46,524 bases of DNA from Deltaproteobacteria bacterium. Its GTDB lineage: Bacteria > Myxococcota > XYA12-FULL-58-9 > JAFGEK01. The stretch is taken from positions 1 to 46,524 of the forward strand of contig JAFGEK010000055.1 in NCBI GenBank assembly GCA_016931625.1, in the 5' to 3' direction. Position numbers and translations under genes: made by a program. Each line of letters begins with the position of its first letter. Position 1 is the stretch's first letter. The notes below the pieces were generated by a model. It was not told the origin of the DNA. It did not search any database and saw nothing but the letters and a program-made list of their open reading frames with translations. This document shows positions 38,385-46,293 of this stretch, piece by piece.

Positions 38385-39403
38385 TTAATTTTTCCATCGA
38401 ATGCACTTTTTAGTTGGTGCAGATTAAATTTCATCAGGCCAATATAAGTCATAGTTTCAGGTTGTAACGGATTACCGAGTGGATCGATAGTGATTAATTT
38501 AATACCAGTCTCAGCGGCAATTACTTCACCTAGTCTTGGATTAAATTGTGGTTCGACGAGTACTGCTGTTGCATGTGAATTTTTGATGTCATCAATTAAA
38601 GTGGCAAGGTGTTTAGCGCTAGGCTCTTTGCCGGGGGATGGTTCAATTATACCGATAATTTCTAGTTTGTAGCGCTGAGCGAGATATGCATAGGCATTAT
38701 GAAATACTACAAATCGGCGTGCTCGAAGTTGGCTCAAGGTTTGCTCATATTCACCATGCAGGTTATTAAGTTTTTGTATAAAAGCTGTGGTGTTTGAAAC
38801 ATATTCCTCACGTCCGCTTATATCCATAGCAATCAGTCCATCACGTGCATTGTTAGCTATTTGCATTGCGTTTATCGGGTCTAGCCAAAAATGTGGATTA
38901 ACTTCAATATCTTCATCATCATTTTTGGATGTAGTAGTGTGCTCATGATGTTCAACGTTTTCACCATGCTTTTGTGGTTGAATATCATCATGATGATGAT
39001 TTGAAAAAATAGTAGGGATCCCGGCAGATACCGTAATTACTCGTAACTGATCATGACCAAGAGAATTTACAAGTTTATCGGCCCAAAATTCTAAAGACCA
39101 ACCAATTTTAAAAAAGGCTTTGGCTTTGCTTAAAAGTATTAACTCAGCCGGAGTAGTTTCAAAAGTATGTGGGCTGGCACCTGGCGGTAAAAGTGTATGA
39201 ACCTGCATACGATCACCAGCGATTTGACGAACTATGTCAGCTAGCGGGGCAATTGAAGCAACCACATAATTTGGAGAAGTGACAGGTGATTCGAGGCTTT
39301 GCGGTAAAGGTTTATTGGGTTGATTTCTCGCGATAACAAAAGCGATAATGGCTGTAATGGCAATAAATACAATAAGTAATAATGTACGCATTTTGGGTTG
39401 CAT
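38381..39403 (-). CDS. znuA: Zinc-binding periplasmic protein ZnuA
   Basis: I start at ATG 39403, which has GAGG upstream (340 residues). A longer frame would run into the operator palindrome. An N-terminal signal or anchor (about 6-27) is followed by the ZnuA/TroA fold, with LPPGASPHTFETTPAEL (metal His), NPHFWLDP and VVFHNAYAYLAQRY. A His/Asp/Glu-rich loop (NHHHDDIQPQKHGENVEHHEH, given here in part: 20 residues from about 134) is the zinc-collecting loop typical of ZnuA. It feeds ZnuBC. It is the first gene of the operon, facing a Fur-family regulator across a palindromic operator. Confidence 0.92.
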   Translation of the reverse strand: MQPKMRTLLLIVFIAITAIIAFVIARNQPNKPLPQSLESPVTSPNYVVASIAPLADIVRQIAGDRMQVHTLLPPGASPHTFETTPAELILLSKAKAFFKIGWSLEFWADKLVNSLGHDQLRVITVSAGIPTIFSNHHHDDIQPQKHGENVEHHEHTTTSKNDDEDIEVNPHFWLDPINAMQIANNARDGLIAMDISGREEYVSNTTAFIQKLNNLHGEYEQTLSQLRARRFVVFHNAYAYLAQRYKLEIIGIIEPSPGKEPSAKHLATLIDDIKNSHATAVLVEPQFNPRLGEVIAAETGIKLITIDPLGNPLQPETMTYIGLMKFNLHQLKSAFDGKIK

Positions 39404-39424
39404 GATGACCTCGTGAATTAAATA

Positions 39425-39454
39425 ATGATATTGCAATTGCATTTGCAATATCAT
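39425..39454. promoter_or_regulatory. Perfect 12-bp-arm palindrome upstream of znuA (Zur-type operator)
   Basis: ATGATATTGCAA (39425-39436) and TTGCAATATCAT (39443-39454) are a perfect inverted repeat around the 6-bp spacer TTGCAT. It lies 21 bp upstream of the znuA ATG. Its core, TGCAATTGCATTTGCAA, recurs identically upstream of the divergent Fur-family gene, so this is most likely the operator bound by that regulator. Confidence 0.75.
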
Positions 39455-39548
39455 GCAGAAAAAGTCAATCGTTTTTAAAAAATATTTAAATATATTAATA
39501 TGTAATAGTTATAAATCTAACTTAATATTTATATCATAAAAATGATTA

Positions 39549-39565
39549 TGCAATTGCATTTGCAA
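39549..39565. promoter_or_regulatory. Second Zur-type operator, overlapping the regulator's promoter
   Basis: TGCAATTGCATTTGCAA here is identical over 17 bp to the core of the znuA palindrome. Its final TTGCAA (39560-39565) also serves as a candidate -35, followed after 18 bp by TATATA (39584-39589). Binding would block the regulator's own promoter. Confidence 0.65.
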
Positions 39566-39595
39566 AGATGAGCAGATTCTGATTATATAGTAAAC

Positions 39596-39976
39596 ATGGC
39601 TGAAGTTAAAAGACAAACGGCACAACGAGCTGCTATTGAGCAAGTATTTAATAGTGAGCAAAGGCCATTAACGGTTGAAGATATTGTTAAGCTCGGTCGC
39701 AACTATGTGCACTCATTAAACCAAGCGACAGTATATCGAAACCTGAAGGTGCTGCTTAAAGATGGTTGGCTGCGTCAAATTCACCATCCAGCCTTTGGCA
39801 ATTTATATGAAAAAGCCGAAATAGGTCATCACCATCATTTTCATTGTCGTATTTGTGGACGTCTTTTTAGTTTAGAAGTATGTACGTGCAGCAATATTGA
39901 CCAAGCTCCTAAAGGTTTTATTACATTAGGGCATGATGTTTTTTTATTTGGTTCATGTCCATCATGTTCACGATAA
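39596..39976 (+). CDS. zur: Fur-family metalloregulator, probably Zur
   Basis: This 126-residue regulator has the Fur winged helix (RAAIEQVFNSEQRPLTVEDIV, then NQATVYRNLKVLLKDGWL), the HHHHFHCRICG metal region, and the second CxxC (CPSC) of the structural zinc site. Location beside znuABC and a shared operator make zinc-responsive repression the best reading; Mur or PerR roles are less likely. There is no Shine-Dalgarno sequence, and a -10-like TATAGT (39586-39591) ends 4 nt before the ATG, so the mRNA may be leaderless. Autoregulation is suggested by the operator over its promoter. Confidence 0.88.
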   Translation: MAEVKRQTAQRAAIEQVFNSEQRPLTVEDIVKLGRNYVHSLNQATVYRNLKVLLKDGWLRQIHHPAFGNLYEKAEIGHHHHFHCRICGRLFSLEVCTCSNIDQAPKGFITLGHDVFLFGSCPSCSR

Positions 39977-40030
39977 AGGATTAATAAATAACCCTTGCCG
40001 CAAACTTTAAGTTTGTACTGTTAGCTTGAT

Positions 40031-41638
40031 ATGGAAATACTTACTTCGAATATAAATACCCAAAGTGCAGAGTTTATAGCTAACGCTAAATATCATAAGG
40101 ATTTGGCACAACAGCTACGACAGCGTTTGGGTTCACTTAGAGATGGGGTTAGCGCTAAAGTTAAAGATATTCAACGTGCACGCGGTAAATTATTGGTTCA
40201 TGAAAGAATCGAGTATCTTATTGATGCCGATTCGCCATTTTTAGAACTATCTCCGCTCGCGGCGTGGGGGCAATACGACAATAAAGTCCCAGCAGCGGGG
40301 CTTATAACTGGGATTGCCGTGGTCGCAGGGGTTGAATGTGTAATTGTAGCCAATGATCCTACAGTTAAAGGTGGAACGTATTTTCCTGAAACCATTAAAA
40401 AGCATTTACGTGCTCAACAAATTGCGCTCGAAAATAGACTTCCCGCCATATACTTAGTTGATTCAGGCGGTATTTTTTTGCCAATGCAATCACAAGTATT
40501 TGCTGATCAAGAACACTTTGGCCGTATTTTTTACAACCAGGCTTTAATGTCTTCACAAGGCATTGCCCAAATATCAGTTGTGTTAGGAATGTGTACTGCA
40601 GGTGGTGCATATGTGCCAGCAATGTCTGATGAAAATATTATAGTCAAAGATGTCGGCACAATTTATTTAGCTGGACCACCATTAGTAAAGGCAGCTACCG
40701 GCGAAGAAGTAACTGCCGCAGAATTGGGTGGCGGTGAAATGCATGCTCATGTTTCTGGGGTTGTGGATCATTTTGCAGAGAATGAGCATGAAGCTTTACA
40801 TATATGTCGAAATATAATTGAAAACTTAAATATAAAGAAACGAATCGATCTTACGGTATGTCAACCTGAATCTCCGGCTTACGATGTTGATGAGTTGTAT
40901 GGTATTTTACCGTGTGAAAATCGACATCCCTATGATGTTCGCGAAGTAATTGCTCGCTTAGTAGATGGCAGCCGTTTTCATGAATTTAAAAAAAATTATG
41001 GAACTACCTTAGTATGTGGCTTTGCCCGTTGGATGGGGTACCAAGTAGGTATTGTAGCTAATAATGGTGTATTGTTTAGCGAAAGTGCATTAAAAGGAGC
41101 GCACTTTGTAAATTTATGTCATCAGCGGGGTATCCCGCTAATATTTTTGCAAAATATCACTGGGTTTATGGTGGGTACTCGTTATGAACAAGGTGGTATT
41201 GCTAAAGATGGCGCCAAAATGGTGCAAGCGGTAGCAACAGCTAATATCCCCAAAATTACCATAGTTATTGGCGCTTCGCATGGTGCTGGTAACTATGCCA
41301 TGTGCGGTCGTGGCTATTTTCCTCGTTTTCTTTTTACCTGGCCCAATGCTCGGGTGGCGGTGATGGGTGGCGAACAAGCGGCTCGCGTATTAGTGCAAGT
41401 GCAGCAAGAAAAACTTGCCCGTAATCAAGAAAAATTATCTAAAGAAGCAGAGCGCGCAATTAGCGAACCAGTTTTAGCTGAGTATGAACACGAAAGCGAT
41501 CCCTATTTTGGTACCGCACGATTATGGGATGATGGTATTATTGATCCTAAAGATACTCGTGCAGTAGTGGCGCTAAGTTTATCGGTTGCTTTAAATACGC
41601 CTATTGAGCGCGGGGCTAGTCCGGTATTTCGGATGTAA
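40031..41638 (+). CDS. mccB: Acyl-CoA carboxylase carboxyltransferase subunit (methylcrotonyl-CoA carboxylase beta-like)
   Basis: This 535-residue subunit has the two-half crotonase fold of biotin-dependent carboxyltransferases. Key segments are [70 protein letters not shown], and in the second half [22 protein letters not shown] and [18 protein letters not shown]. Length and these motifs fit methylcrotonyl-CoA carboxylase (leucine breakdown) or geranyl-CoA carboxylase better than propionyl-CoA carboxylase. It needs the biotin carboxylase and carrier encoded at 43534-45353, from which it is separated by about 1.9 kb of palindromic element and toxin-antitoxin genes. Confidence 0.88.
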   Translation: MEILTSNINTQSAEFIANAKYHKDLAQQLRQRLGSLRDGVSAKVKDIQRARGKLLVHERIEYLIDADSPFLELSPLAAWGQYDNKVPAAGLITGIAVVAGVECVIVANDPTVKGGTYFPETIKKHLRAQQIALENRLPAIYLVDSGGIFLPMQSQVFADQEHFGRIFYNQALMSSQGIAQISVVLGMCTAGGAYVPAMSDENIIVKDVGTIYLAGPPLVKAATGEEVTAAELGGGEMHAHVSGVVDHFAENEHEALHICRNIIENLNIKKRIDLTVCQPESPAYDVDELYGILPCENRHPYDVREVIARLVDGSRFHEFKKNYGTTLVCGFARWMGYQVGIVANNGVLFSESALKGAHFVNLCHQRGIPLIFLQNITGFMVGTRYEQGGIAKDGAKMVQAVATANIPKITIVIGASHGAGNYAMCGRGYFPRFLFTWPNARVAVMGGEQAARVLVQVQQEKLARNQEKLSKEAERAISEPVLAEYEHESDPYFGTARLWDDGIIDPKDTRAVVALSLSVALNTPIERGASPVFRM

Positions 41639-41664
41639 GTTTAAAATGCTCAAACAACTCGGAG

Positions 41665-41848
41665 TTATAGCGGTTTCCTCTTGAAGTGATTGTAACGAGA
41701 CGCGACAGACCGTAGCCGAAAATGGCGCCCGAGGAGTGAGCAGCTTAAGGAATATTAGACATATTTCGAGCAGCGAAAGGACGAGGCCGCCATTTGCAGG
41801 CAGGTATGTCGTGTCGCAGTAGATCAATTCAAGAGGAAACCGCTATAA
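41665..41848. mobile_element. 184-bp palindromic element with terminal inverted repeats (MITE-like)
   Basis: The outer 21 bp are perfect inverted copies. The left end reads TTATAGCGGTTTCCTCTTGA (41665-41684) plus one A; the right end is its complement (41828-41848). Inside, further imperfect pairing continues (GCGACAGACC against its counterpart near 41804-41818, and AATGGCG near 41723 against CGCCATT near 41790). TA dinucleotides flank both ends, as expected for TA-targeting elements. It encodes no credible protein. It sits just after mccB and 87 bp before the first antitoxin gene. Confidence 0.6.
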
Positions 41849-41913
41849 TGTCGTCTAACACCGTTTGTTTGGTGCAATTAGACTATTTTTTTACTTTAAG
41901 CTTGATTCTTACA

Positions 41914-41935
41914 ATAGTAATGCTAGTCTTACTAT
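41914..41935. promoter_or_regulatory. Inverted repeat before the first antitoxin gene
   Basis: ATAGTAA (41914-41920) and TTACTAT (41929-41935) form a perfect 7-bp inverted repeat with an 8-bp spacer, ending at the antitoxin ATG. AbrB-type antitoxins usually repress their own operon at such palindromes. Confidence 0.45.
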
Positions 41936-42190
41936 ATGATTGCTAAAGTATCAGTAAAAGGTCAAACCGTTATTCCGCAAGCCATTCGCGAGCAGGCGCA
42001 TATCAAAAATGGCGATGAATTGGATGTTGGTTATTTTAACGGACTTATCATTATGCGCAAACGTCAACCGTTAACGCCAGCACGCGTACGTTCACTAATC
42101 ATGGCTGGTCGTGAACTCCCTGAAATAACCGAAGCTGACGAACAAAATGTAAATCGTCTTGTGCAACAAGTAAGAAACCGACGTAAATAG
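41936..42190 (+). CDS. AbrB/MazE-family antitoxin (first TA pair)
   Basis: This 84-residue protein has a SpoVT/AbrB swapped-hairpin domain at its N-terminus (MIAKVSVKGQTVIPQAIRE, IKNGDELDV, GLIIMRK). A basic/acidic C-terminal tail would bind and neutralise the toxin. The last base of its TAG is the first base of the next gene's GTG, giving tight translational coupling, as expected for antitoxin before toxin. It probably autoregulates through the palindrome just upstream. Confidence 0.85.
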   Translation: MIAKVSVKGQTVIPQAIREQAHIKNGDELDVGYFNGLIIMRKRQPLTPARVRSLIMAGRELPEITEADEQNVNRLVQQVRNRRK

Positions 42191-42603
42191 TGAAAGTTGT
42201 TTTCGATACCAACGTTGTAGCTAGCGCTAGCTTTTGGCAAGGTTCACCCTTTCGTTGTCTTGCTGCTTGGGCAAATGGTTACTGTAAAGCTGTAGTGAGT
42301 CCAGCTTTACTTTCTGAATACCATGAAACCATCGAAGAGTTATACCGTGAATATCCTAACAGAGCATTTGTCAACTGGGTGGAGGCATTAACTAAAACTG
42401 CAACTTTGGTATTTCCGGTTTATCGTGTTACTCACGTTACGTCTGATCCTGCAGACGAAATGGTTATTGAATGTGCATTAGCTGGAGAGGCAGATATTAT
42501 TGTAAGTGGAGATAAAAAGCATCTGTTAATATTGAAACAATTTGAAGATATTGCGATAGTTAGCCCATCAGAATTTATTAAGCGAGTACCTGATAGGGCA
42601 TAA
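42190..42603 (+). CDS. PIN-domain toxin (COG1569 type)
   Basis: This 137-residue protein starts at GTG 42190, overlapping the antitoxin stop by one base. The PIN ribonuclease fold shows conserved acids: Asp6 in VFDTNVV, Glu43 in LLSEY, Asp89 in DPADEMVIECAL, and Asp102 and Asp108 in ADIIVSGDKKHLL. This sequence pattern is that of the putative PIN toxin group rather than classical VapC. It is probably an endoribonuclease held inactive by the AbrB-type partner. All acidic positions appear present, so it is likely active. Confidence 0.85.
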   Translation: MKVVFDTNVVASASFWQGSPFRCLAAWANGYCKAVVSPALLSEYHETIEELYREYPNRAFVNWVEALTKTATLVFPVYRVTHVTSDPADEMVIECALAGEADIIVSGDKKHLLILKQFEDIAIVSPSEFIKRVPDRA

Positions 42604-42730
42604 TTAGACGCTCGAGGATCGAGAAACAATCTAATTATACTGCTACTTAAGCAGATGAAATGTATCCAAAGTCTGACGCCTGTGTCTTGCTATATTAATC
42701 TAACAATGTCATACTTACTTTTTATAAATA

Positions 42731-42750
42731 TTCTTACATAAGGGTAAGAA
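42731..42750. promoter_or_regulatory. Inverted repeat before the second antitoxin gene
   Basis: TTCTTAC (42731-42737) and GTAAGAA (42744-42750) are perfect 7-bp arms with a 6-bp spacer, ending 3 bp before the ATG. They share the TTAC/GTAA half-site with the palindrome of the first pair, though orientation differs. It is a likely autoregulatory operator. Confidence 0.45.
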
Positions 42751-42753
42751 ATT

Positions 42754-42987
42754 ATGCCGAGCGCCATAATCTCTAGTAAGGGACAAGTCACTATTCCAAA
42801 AGCTATACGTAAAGCTTTAAAGGTTGACGTTGGAGATCGGCTTGATTTTTATCTCACCAGTGAAAAGCGCGTAATTGTTTCTGCTGGTACTAATGATATT
42901 ACTAAACTAAAAGGAATACTGCATCAATCTGATCGTCAACCTGTTAGTATTGAAGAAATGAATGTAGCTATTGCACGCCATAAATAA
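42754..42987 (+). CDS. vapB: AbrB/MazE-family antitoxin (second TA pair)
   Basis: This 77-residue protein has the AbrB-like DNA-binding domain (AIISSKGQVTIPKAIRKAL, VDVGDRLDF). A short tail contains KLKGILHQSDRQPVSIEEM, a toxin-binding segment common in VapB of this type. AAGGG lies upstream of the ATG. It precedes its PIN toxin by 19 bp. It is only moderately similar to the first antitoxin, so the two pairs are not recent duplicates. Confidence 0.87.
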   Translation: MPSAIISSKGQVTIPKAIRKALKVDVGDRLDFYLTSEKRVIVSAGTNDITKLKGILHQSDRQPVSIEEMNVAIARHK

Positions 42988-43006
42988 TGCGATGTAAAAA
43001 ATAATC

Positions 43007-43402
43007 ATGTTCGGTATAGATACTAATATTCTGGTTCGTTATTTAACCCAAGATGACCCCAATCAGGCTAAAAGAGTAAATAAATTATTCGATATCGCGG
43101 TAAAAAATCGTGAAAAAATACACATTGACATTGTGGTTTTGTGTGAATTGGTTTGGGTATTGCGTGAAGCCTATGGTTTTAACAAAAAAACTGTAGTCTT
43201 AACCATAGAACAAATTTTAAGCGCTGCCCAATTTTCTATTCAAGATCGCGATATCATTTCACAGGCACTTGAAATATATAGCCAAAACAACGGCGATTTT
43301 GCTGACTATCTTATCGGTCTAAAAAATCGTATTCGCGATTGTAATATTACAGTAACATTCGATAAAGCACTTAAAAACAACCCACTGTTTTCATTACTCT
43401 AA
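43007..43402 (+). CDS. vapC: VapC-type PIN ribonuclease toxin
   Basis: This 131-residue PIN protein keeps the VapC catalytic acids: Asp5 (GIDTNILVRYL), Glu47 (LCELVWVL), Asp97 and Asp100 (GDFADYLIG), and Asp119 (TFDKAL). VapC toxins cleave tRNA or rRNA when the antitoxin is lost. It is preceded by the AbrB-type VapB and followed by the biotin carboxylase gene, which has its own promoter. Confidence 0.87.
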   Translation: MFGIDTNILVRYLTQDDPNQAKRVNKLFDIAVKNREKIHIDIVVLCELVWVLREAYGFNKKTVVLTIEQILSAAQFSIQDRDIISQALEIYSQNNGDFADYLIGLKNRIRDCNITVTFDKALKNNPLFSLL

Positions 43403-43495
43403 CCTACTAACTAGGTAAAGTTCTAGCTTATGCTATTAGAAGGTGTAGGCAAAGTCCCCCCACCAGTGGGTATATAAGCTCACGCTATGTTTTAA

Positions 43496-43522
43496 TTGAC
43501 GTATTATATTTATCCATATAAT
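43496..43522 (+). promoter_or_regulatory. Promoter of the biotin carboxylase gene
   Basis: TTGACG (43496-43501) and a perfect TATAAT (43517-43522) are separated by 15 bp, shorter than ideal. Transcription would start near 43529, about 5 nt before the GTG at 43534. This supports the GTG over the TTG at 43522, which overlaps the -10 box, and shows the distal carboxylase genes need not depend on the mccB promoter. Confidence 0.5.
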
Positions 43523-43533
43523 TGGCGATAACC

Positions 43534-45003
43534 GTGAAGATATTAGTTGCAAATAGAGGTGAGATTGCTTGCCGCATCTTGGCGACGCTGCGCGAAATGG
43601 GTATTGCCTCAGTAGCTGTTTATACTGAGCCTGATGCGCAAGCCGCTCATATTTTTATGGCCGATGAGTCGGTAAAATTAAACAATCCCAATGACTACAA
43701 TAATTATTCGGCACTTTTAAATGCCGCCAAGCAAACTAAGAGTCAAGCTATCCATCCCGGATATGGGTTTGTATCTGAGCAGGTAGATTTTAAAAAGGCA
43801 TGCGATGATGCTGGGGTAATTTTTATTGGGCCATCAATAGCAGCAATGAACCAACTTGGCGATAAGGCCAAGGCGCGTCAATTAGCCCAGAGTGTTGGGG
43901 TTAATGTAATTCCTGGGATTAATAATATATTAGATATAAATAGCTTAACTACCGCTGCGGCAGCTATTGGTTATCCACTTATGCTCAAGGCAGTATTAGG
44001 AGGGGGTGGCAGAGGCATTCGGTTTATTGAAAATCCTGATCAATTAGAGCCTGCTTTTAATGCAGCCACGCGTGAGGCAAATACTATCTGCAATGATAGT
44101 ACTTTATTGCTTGAAAAATGCATTGTTAATGCTCGCCACATCGAAGTGCAAATATTAGCCAATGGTAAAAAAGTTATTGCTTTAGGTGAACGTGAATGTT
44201 CATTGCAGCGTCGTAATCAAAAATTAATCGAAGAGGCACCGGCAGTCGGTATTGCTGAAACGACACGTCAACATTTGATATCATCAGCAATTGCTATTGC
44301 CGAAGCTGCGCAATACAGTGGTGCAGGTACAGCAGAATTTTTATTAGATACTAGTGGTCAATATTATTTTTTAGAATTCAATCCCCGTTTACAAGTAGAA
44401 CATCCTGTAACTGAGATGTTGACCGGTGTTGATATTGTGCGAGCTCAAGTAGAGCTTGCCTTGGGTGGTAAGCTGCCCGAGGGTTCATCAATACGAGGTC
44501 ATGCTATTGAAGCTCGTTTATGTGCTGAAGATCCTTTTAATAGCTATGTGCCACAAGCCGGACGCATTGAAGTATTAGAGCTACCTCATCTACCTGGTGT
44601 AAGAATCGATAGTAGCCTATATACTGGTTCGATTATTTCTTCATATTATGATTCTTTACTATGTAAAATAATTGCTTGGGGACAAAATCGCGAACAGGCT
44701 CGCCAACGTTTATTAACTGCATTAAAAAATACAACTATATTAGGAATTATCACCAACCAAAATTTTTTAGTGCAACTATTAGAATCTGATTTATTTGCTA
44801 GCGGAGCAAGTTATACAACAGCGATAGACTCGCGAACATGGATAAGACCAGAATTGCCAGTATATGCTCGGGCAGCAGCAGAACAAGTTTTGCTGCAAAA
44901 GCATCGAAGTAATACTAATACTAAATCACAAATTAATAGTAATGAAGACTATGATATATATTCACCATGGCGAGTATTAAGCAGGTTTAGAATTGGCCAA
45001 TGA
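43534..45003 (+). CDS. Biotin carboxylase subunit of acyl-CoA carboxylase
   Basis: I use the GTG at 43534 (489 residues, beginning MKILVANRGEIACRI). A TTG four codons upstream is possible but lies in the promoter. The biotin carboxylase N-domain carries YGFVSEQ, and the ATP-grasp domain has LKAVLGGGGRGIRFI, GERECSLQRRNQKLIEEAP and EFNPRLQVEHPVTE. The C-domain has GHAIEARLCAEDP. It carboxylates biotin on the carrier using ATP and bicarbonate. In most methylcrotonyl-CoA carboxylases the alpha subunit carries the carrier domain on the same chain; here it is a separate protein whose gene overlaps by 4 bp (ATGA). Confidence 0.92.
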   Translation: MKILVANRGEIACRILATLREMGIASVAVYTEPDAQAAHIFMADESVKLNNPNDYNNYSALLNAAKQTKSQAIHPGYGFVSEQVDFKKACDDAGVIFIGPSIAAMNQLGDKAKARQLAQSVGVNVIPGINNILDINSLTTAAAAIGYPLMLKAVLGGGGRGIRFIENPDQLEPAFNAATREANTICNDSTLLLEKCIVNARHIEVQILANGKKVIALGERECSLQRRNQKLIEEAPAVGIAETTRQHLISSAIAIAEAAQYSGAGTAEFLLDTSGQYYFLEFNPRLQVEHPVTEMLTGVDIVRAQVELALGGKLPEGSSIRGHAIEARLCAEDPFNSYVPQAGRIEVLELPHLPGVRIDSSLYTGSIISSYYDSLLCKIIAWGQNREQARQRLLTALKNTTILGIITNQNFLVQLLESDLFASGASYTTAIDSRTWIRPELPVYARAAAEQVLLQKHRSNTNTKSQINSNEDYDIYSPWRVLSRFRIGQ

Positions 45004-45353
45004 GTTTCGTAATTATTGAACATAATGGTGTTAAGTATCGGGTGCCGATAGCTAATACCAATGCAGGCGTTTGGGTTGGTTTTGCTGGCGGCGCAGTTTT
45101 GTATCGTCCCCAAAAAGATACCAAAAAGCAGTCAAAACAAGATAAAGTTGTTGCTCCTATGACCGGCAAAATCATTGACGTATATGTACAAGAGGGTCAG
45201 CAGGTTGCTGCTGATGATATTTTAATAGTTATCGAAGCGATGAAAATGGAATATCGGCTTAAAGCACCACGTGCTGGAAAAGTAATTTCAGTAGATTGTA
45301 ATCATGGAGAATTAGTTGATTTGGGTGCGGTGCTAATAACGATAAATACTTAA
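45000..45353 (+). CDS. Biotin carboxyl carrier protein of acyl-CoA carboxylase
   Basis: This 117-residue protein ends in a biotinyl domain (about 47-117). The canonical site EAMKMEY has biotin-accepting Lys82, and the first half-motif is VVAPMTGKIIDVYVQEGQQV. The N-terminal ~45 residues (EHNGVKYRVPI, WVGFAGGAVLYRP) may be a remnant of the biotin transfer domain that normally joins carboxylase to carrier. It would shuttle carboxyl groups from the biotin carboxylase to the carboxyltransferase encoded at 40031. Its ATG overlaps the upstream TGA. Confidence 0.92.
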   Translation: MSFVIIEHNGVKYRVPIANTNAGVWVGFAGGAVLYRPQKDTKKQSKQDKVVAPMTGKIIDVYVQEGQQVAADDILIVIEAMKMEYRLKAPRAGKVISVDCNHGELVDLGAVLITINT

Positions 45354-45389
45354 TATATTATCATAATTTGTGTAAATCAGTCATCTCGA

Positions 45390-46067
45390 CTAACTTCGCT
45401 CTTGAGCTAATAATTTAATAAACGCATTCTCTGGTAAAGCTTCTAGCGAAGCAACAACTATATCAGCAGACAATTGTGAATGATGTTCTGATAGTACACC
45501 AATAGAATGCATGCCGGCGCGTTTTGCCGCTTCAATACCTGCAGGGGCATCTTCAACAACAATACATTGTTTTGCCGAAATATTAAGTCGCCGCGCCGCT
45601 TCAATAAATACAGCGGGGTTTGGTTTACCTTCACCAACGTCATCAGCAGAGACAACAATATTTAAAAACTTACCTAAGCCAAGAGCTGCAAACGCCGCAT
45701 CGATATTGGCATGTGGTGCTGATGAAGCAAGTGCTTGTTGCCAGCCAGTAGCTTGTAGACGTTCTAACCAAGCTGCAGCACCAGGCAGCAATTTTAGGCC
45801 TGCTGTTTTTAACATACCTCTATAGGTTTGTTCTTTTTTTTCGCTAATATTTTCTATGCGCTCAGCACTCATATCGACGCTAAATATTTGGCGCAGAATC
45901 TCATCATTGCGTTTGCCAAAATTTGTAGCGAATTCTTGTGTAGATAGGCGCTGTCCTTCTTGGGCAAGAACTTCACACCATGCTTGGTAGTGAATATTTG
46001 CAGAATCGATGAGAGTACCATCAAGATCCCAAAGTACGGCCATGTTTGATATAGTTGCAGTTGACAT
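45390..46067 (-). CDS. HAD-superfamily phosphatase (beta-phosphoglucomutase/GmhB-like class)
   Basis: This 225-residue protein has HAD motif I DLDGTLID with nucleophile Asp14 and acid Asp16, motif II LASSAPH, motif III Lys in SADDVGEGKPNPAVF, and motif IV VVEDAPAGIEAAKRAGM. The helical cap after motif I places it with beta-phosphoglucomutase and sugar-phosphate phosphatases. The substrate cannot be read from sequence. The ATG at 46067 or the one eight codons downstream could be used, and neither has a strong ribosome-binding site. Confidence 0.85.
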   Translation of the reverse strand: MSTATISNMAVLWDLDGTLIDSANIHYQAWCEVLAQEGQRLSTQEFATNFGKRNDEILRQIFSVDMSAERIENISEKKEQTYRGMLKTAGLKLLPGAAAWLERLQATGWQQALASSAPHANIDAAFAALGLGKFLNIVVSADDVGEGKPNPAVFIEAARRLNISAKQCIVVEDAPAGIEAAKRAGMHSIGVLSEHHSQLSADIVVASLEALPENAFIKLLAQERS

Positions 46068-46180
46068 AGGTTTATCATACCACCCGTTGGTTAGATATAA
46101 TTTGAATAATAGCGGCTCTTAATTTTACGTTATTATTCTGTCAAGCTCGATAATGTATATGGCGTGAATAAAAATTATTC

Positions 46181-46293
46181 GACACTCTTTTCGAATAAGC
46201 TCATCTAAAATTCCTAATTCTTAAGTTTTCTGTTCTTTAAATCTTCATTTTTATGTTTTGAACTTACGTATTTAAAAAACTTAAGAATAGGGA
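46181..46293 (+). repeat. Copy B of the terminal inverted repeat, with internal hairpin
   Basis: The plus strand reads GACACTCTTTTCGAATAA, TTCCTAATTCTTAAGTT, AATCTTCATTTTTAT, then ACTTACGTATTTAAA, as in the minus strand of 75-200. The end, AACTTAAGAATAGGGA (46278-46293), is also an inverted copy of TTCCTAATTCTTAAGTT (46211-46227) in the same repeat, so it could fold into a hairpin. A tenfold match ATTCGACACT recurs at 46463-46472. Confidence 0.6.

Noticed and set aside
41591-41827. Minus-strand 78-codon frame through the palindromic element
   Set aside because: It spans the repeat and the mccB 3' end and looks like a chance frame in the palindrome; no domain is visible.
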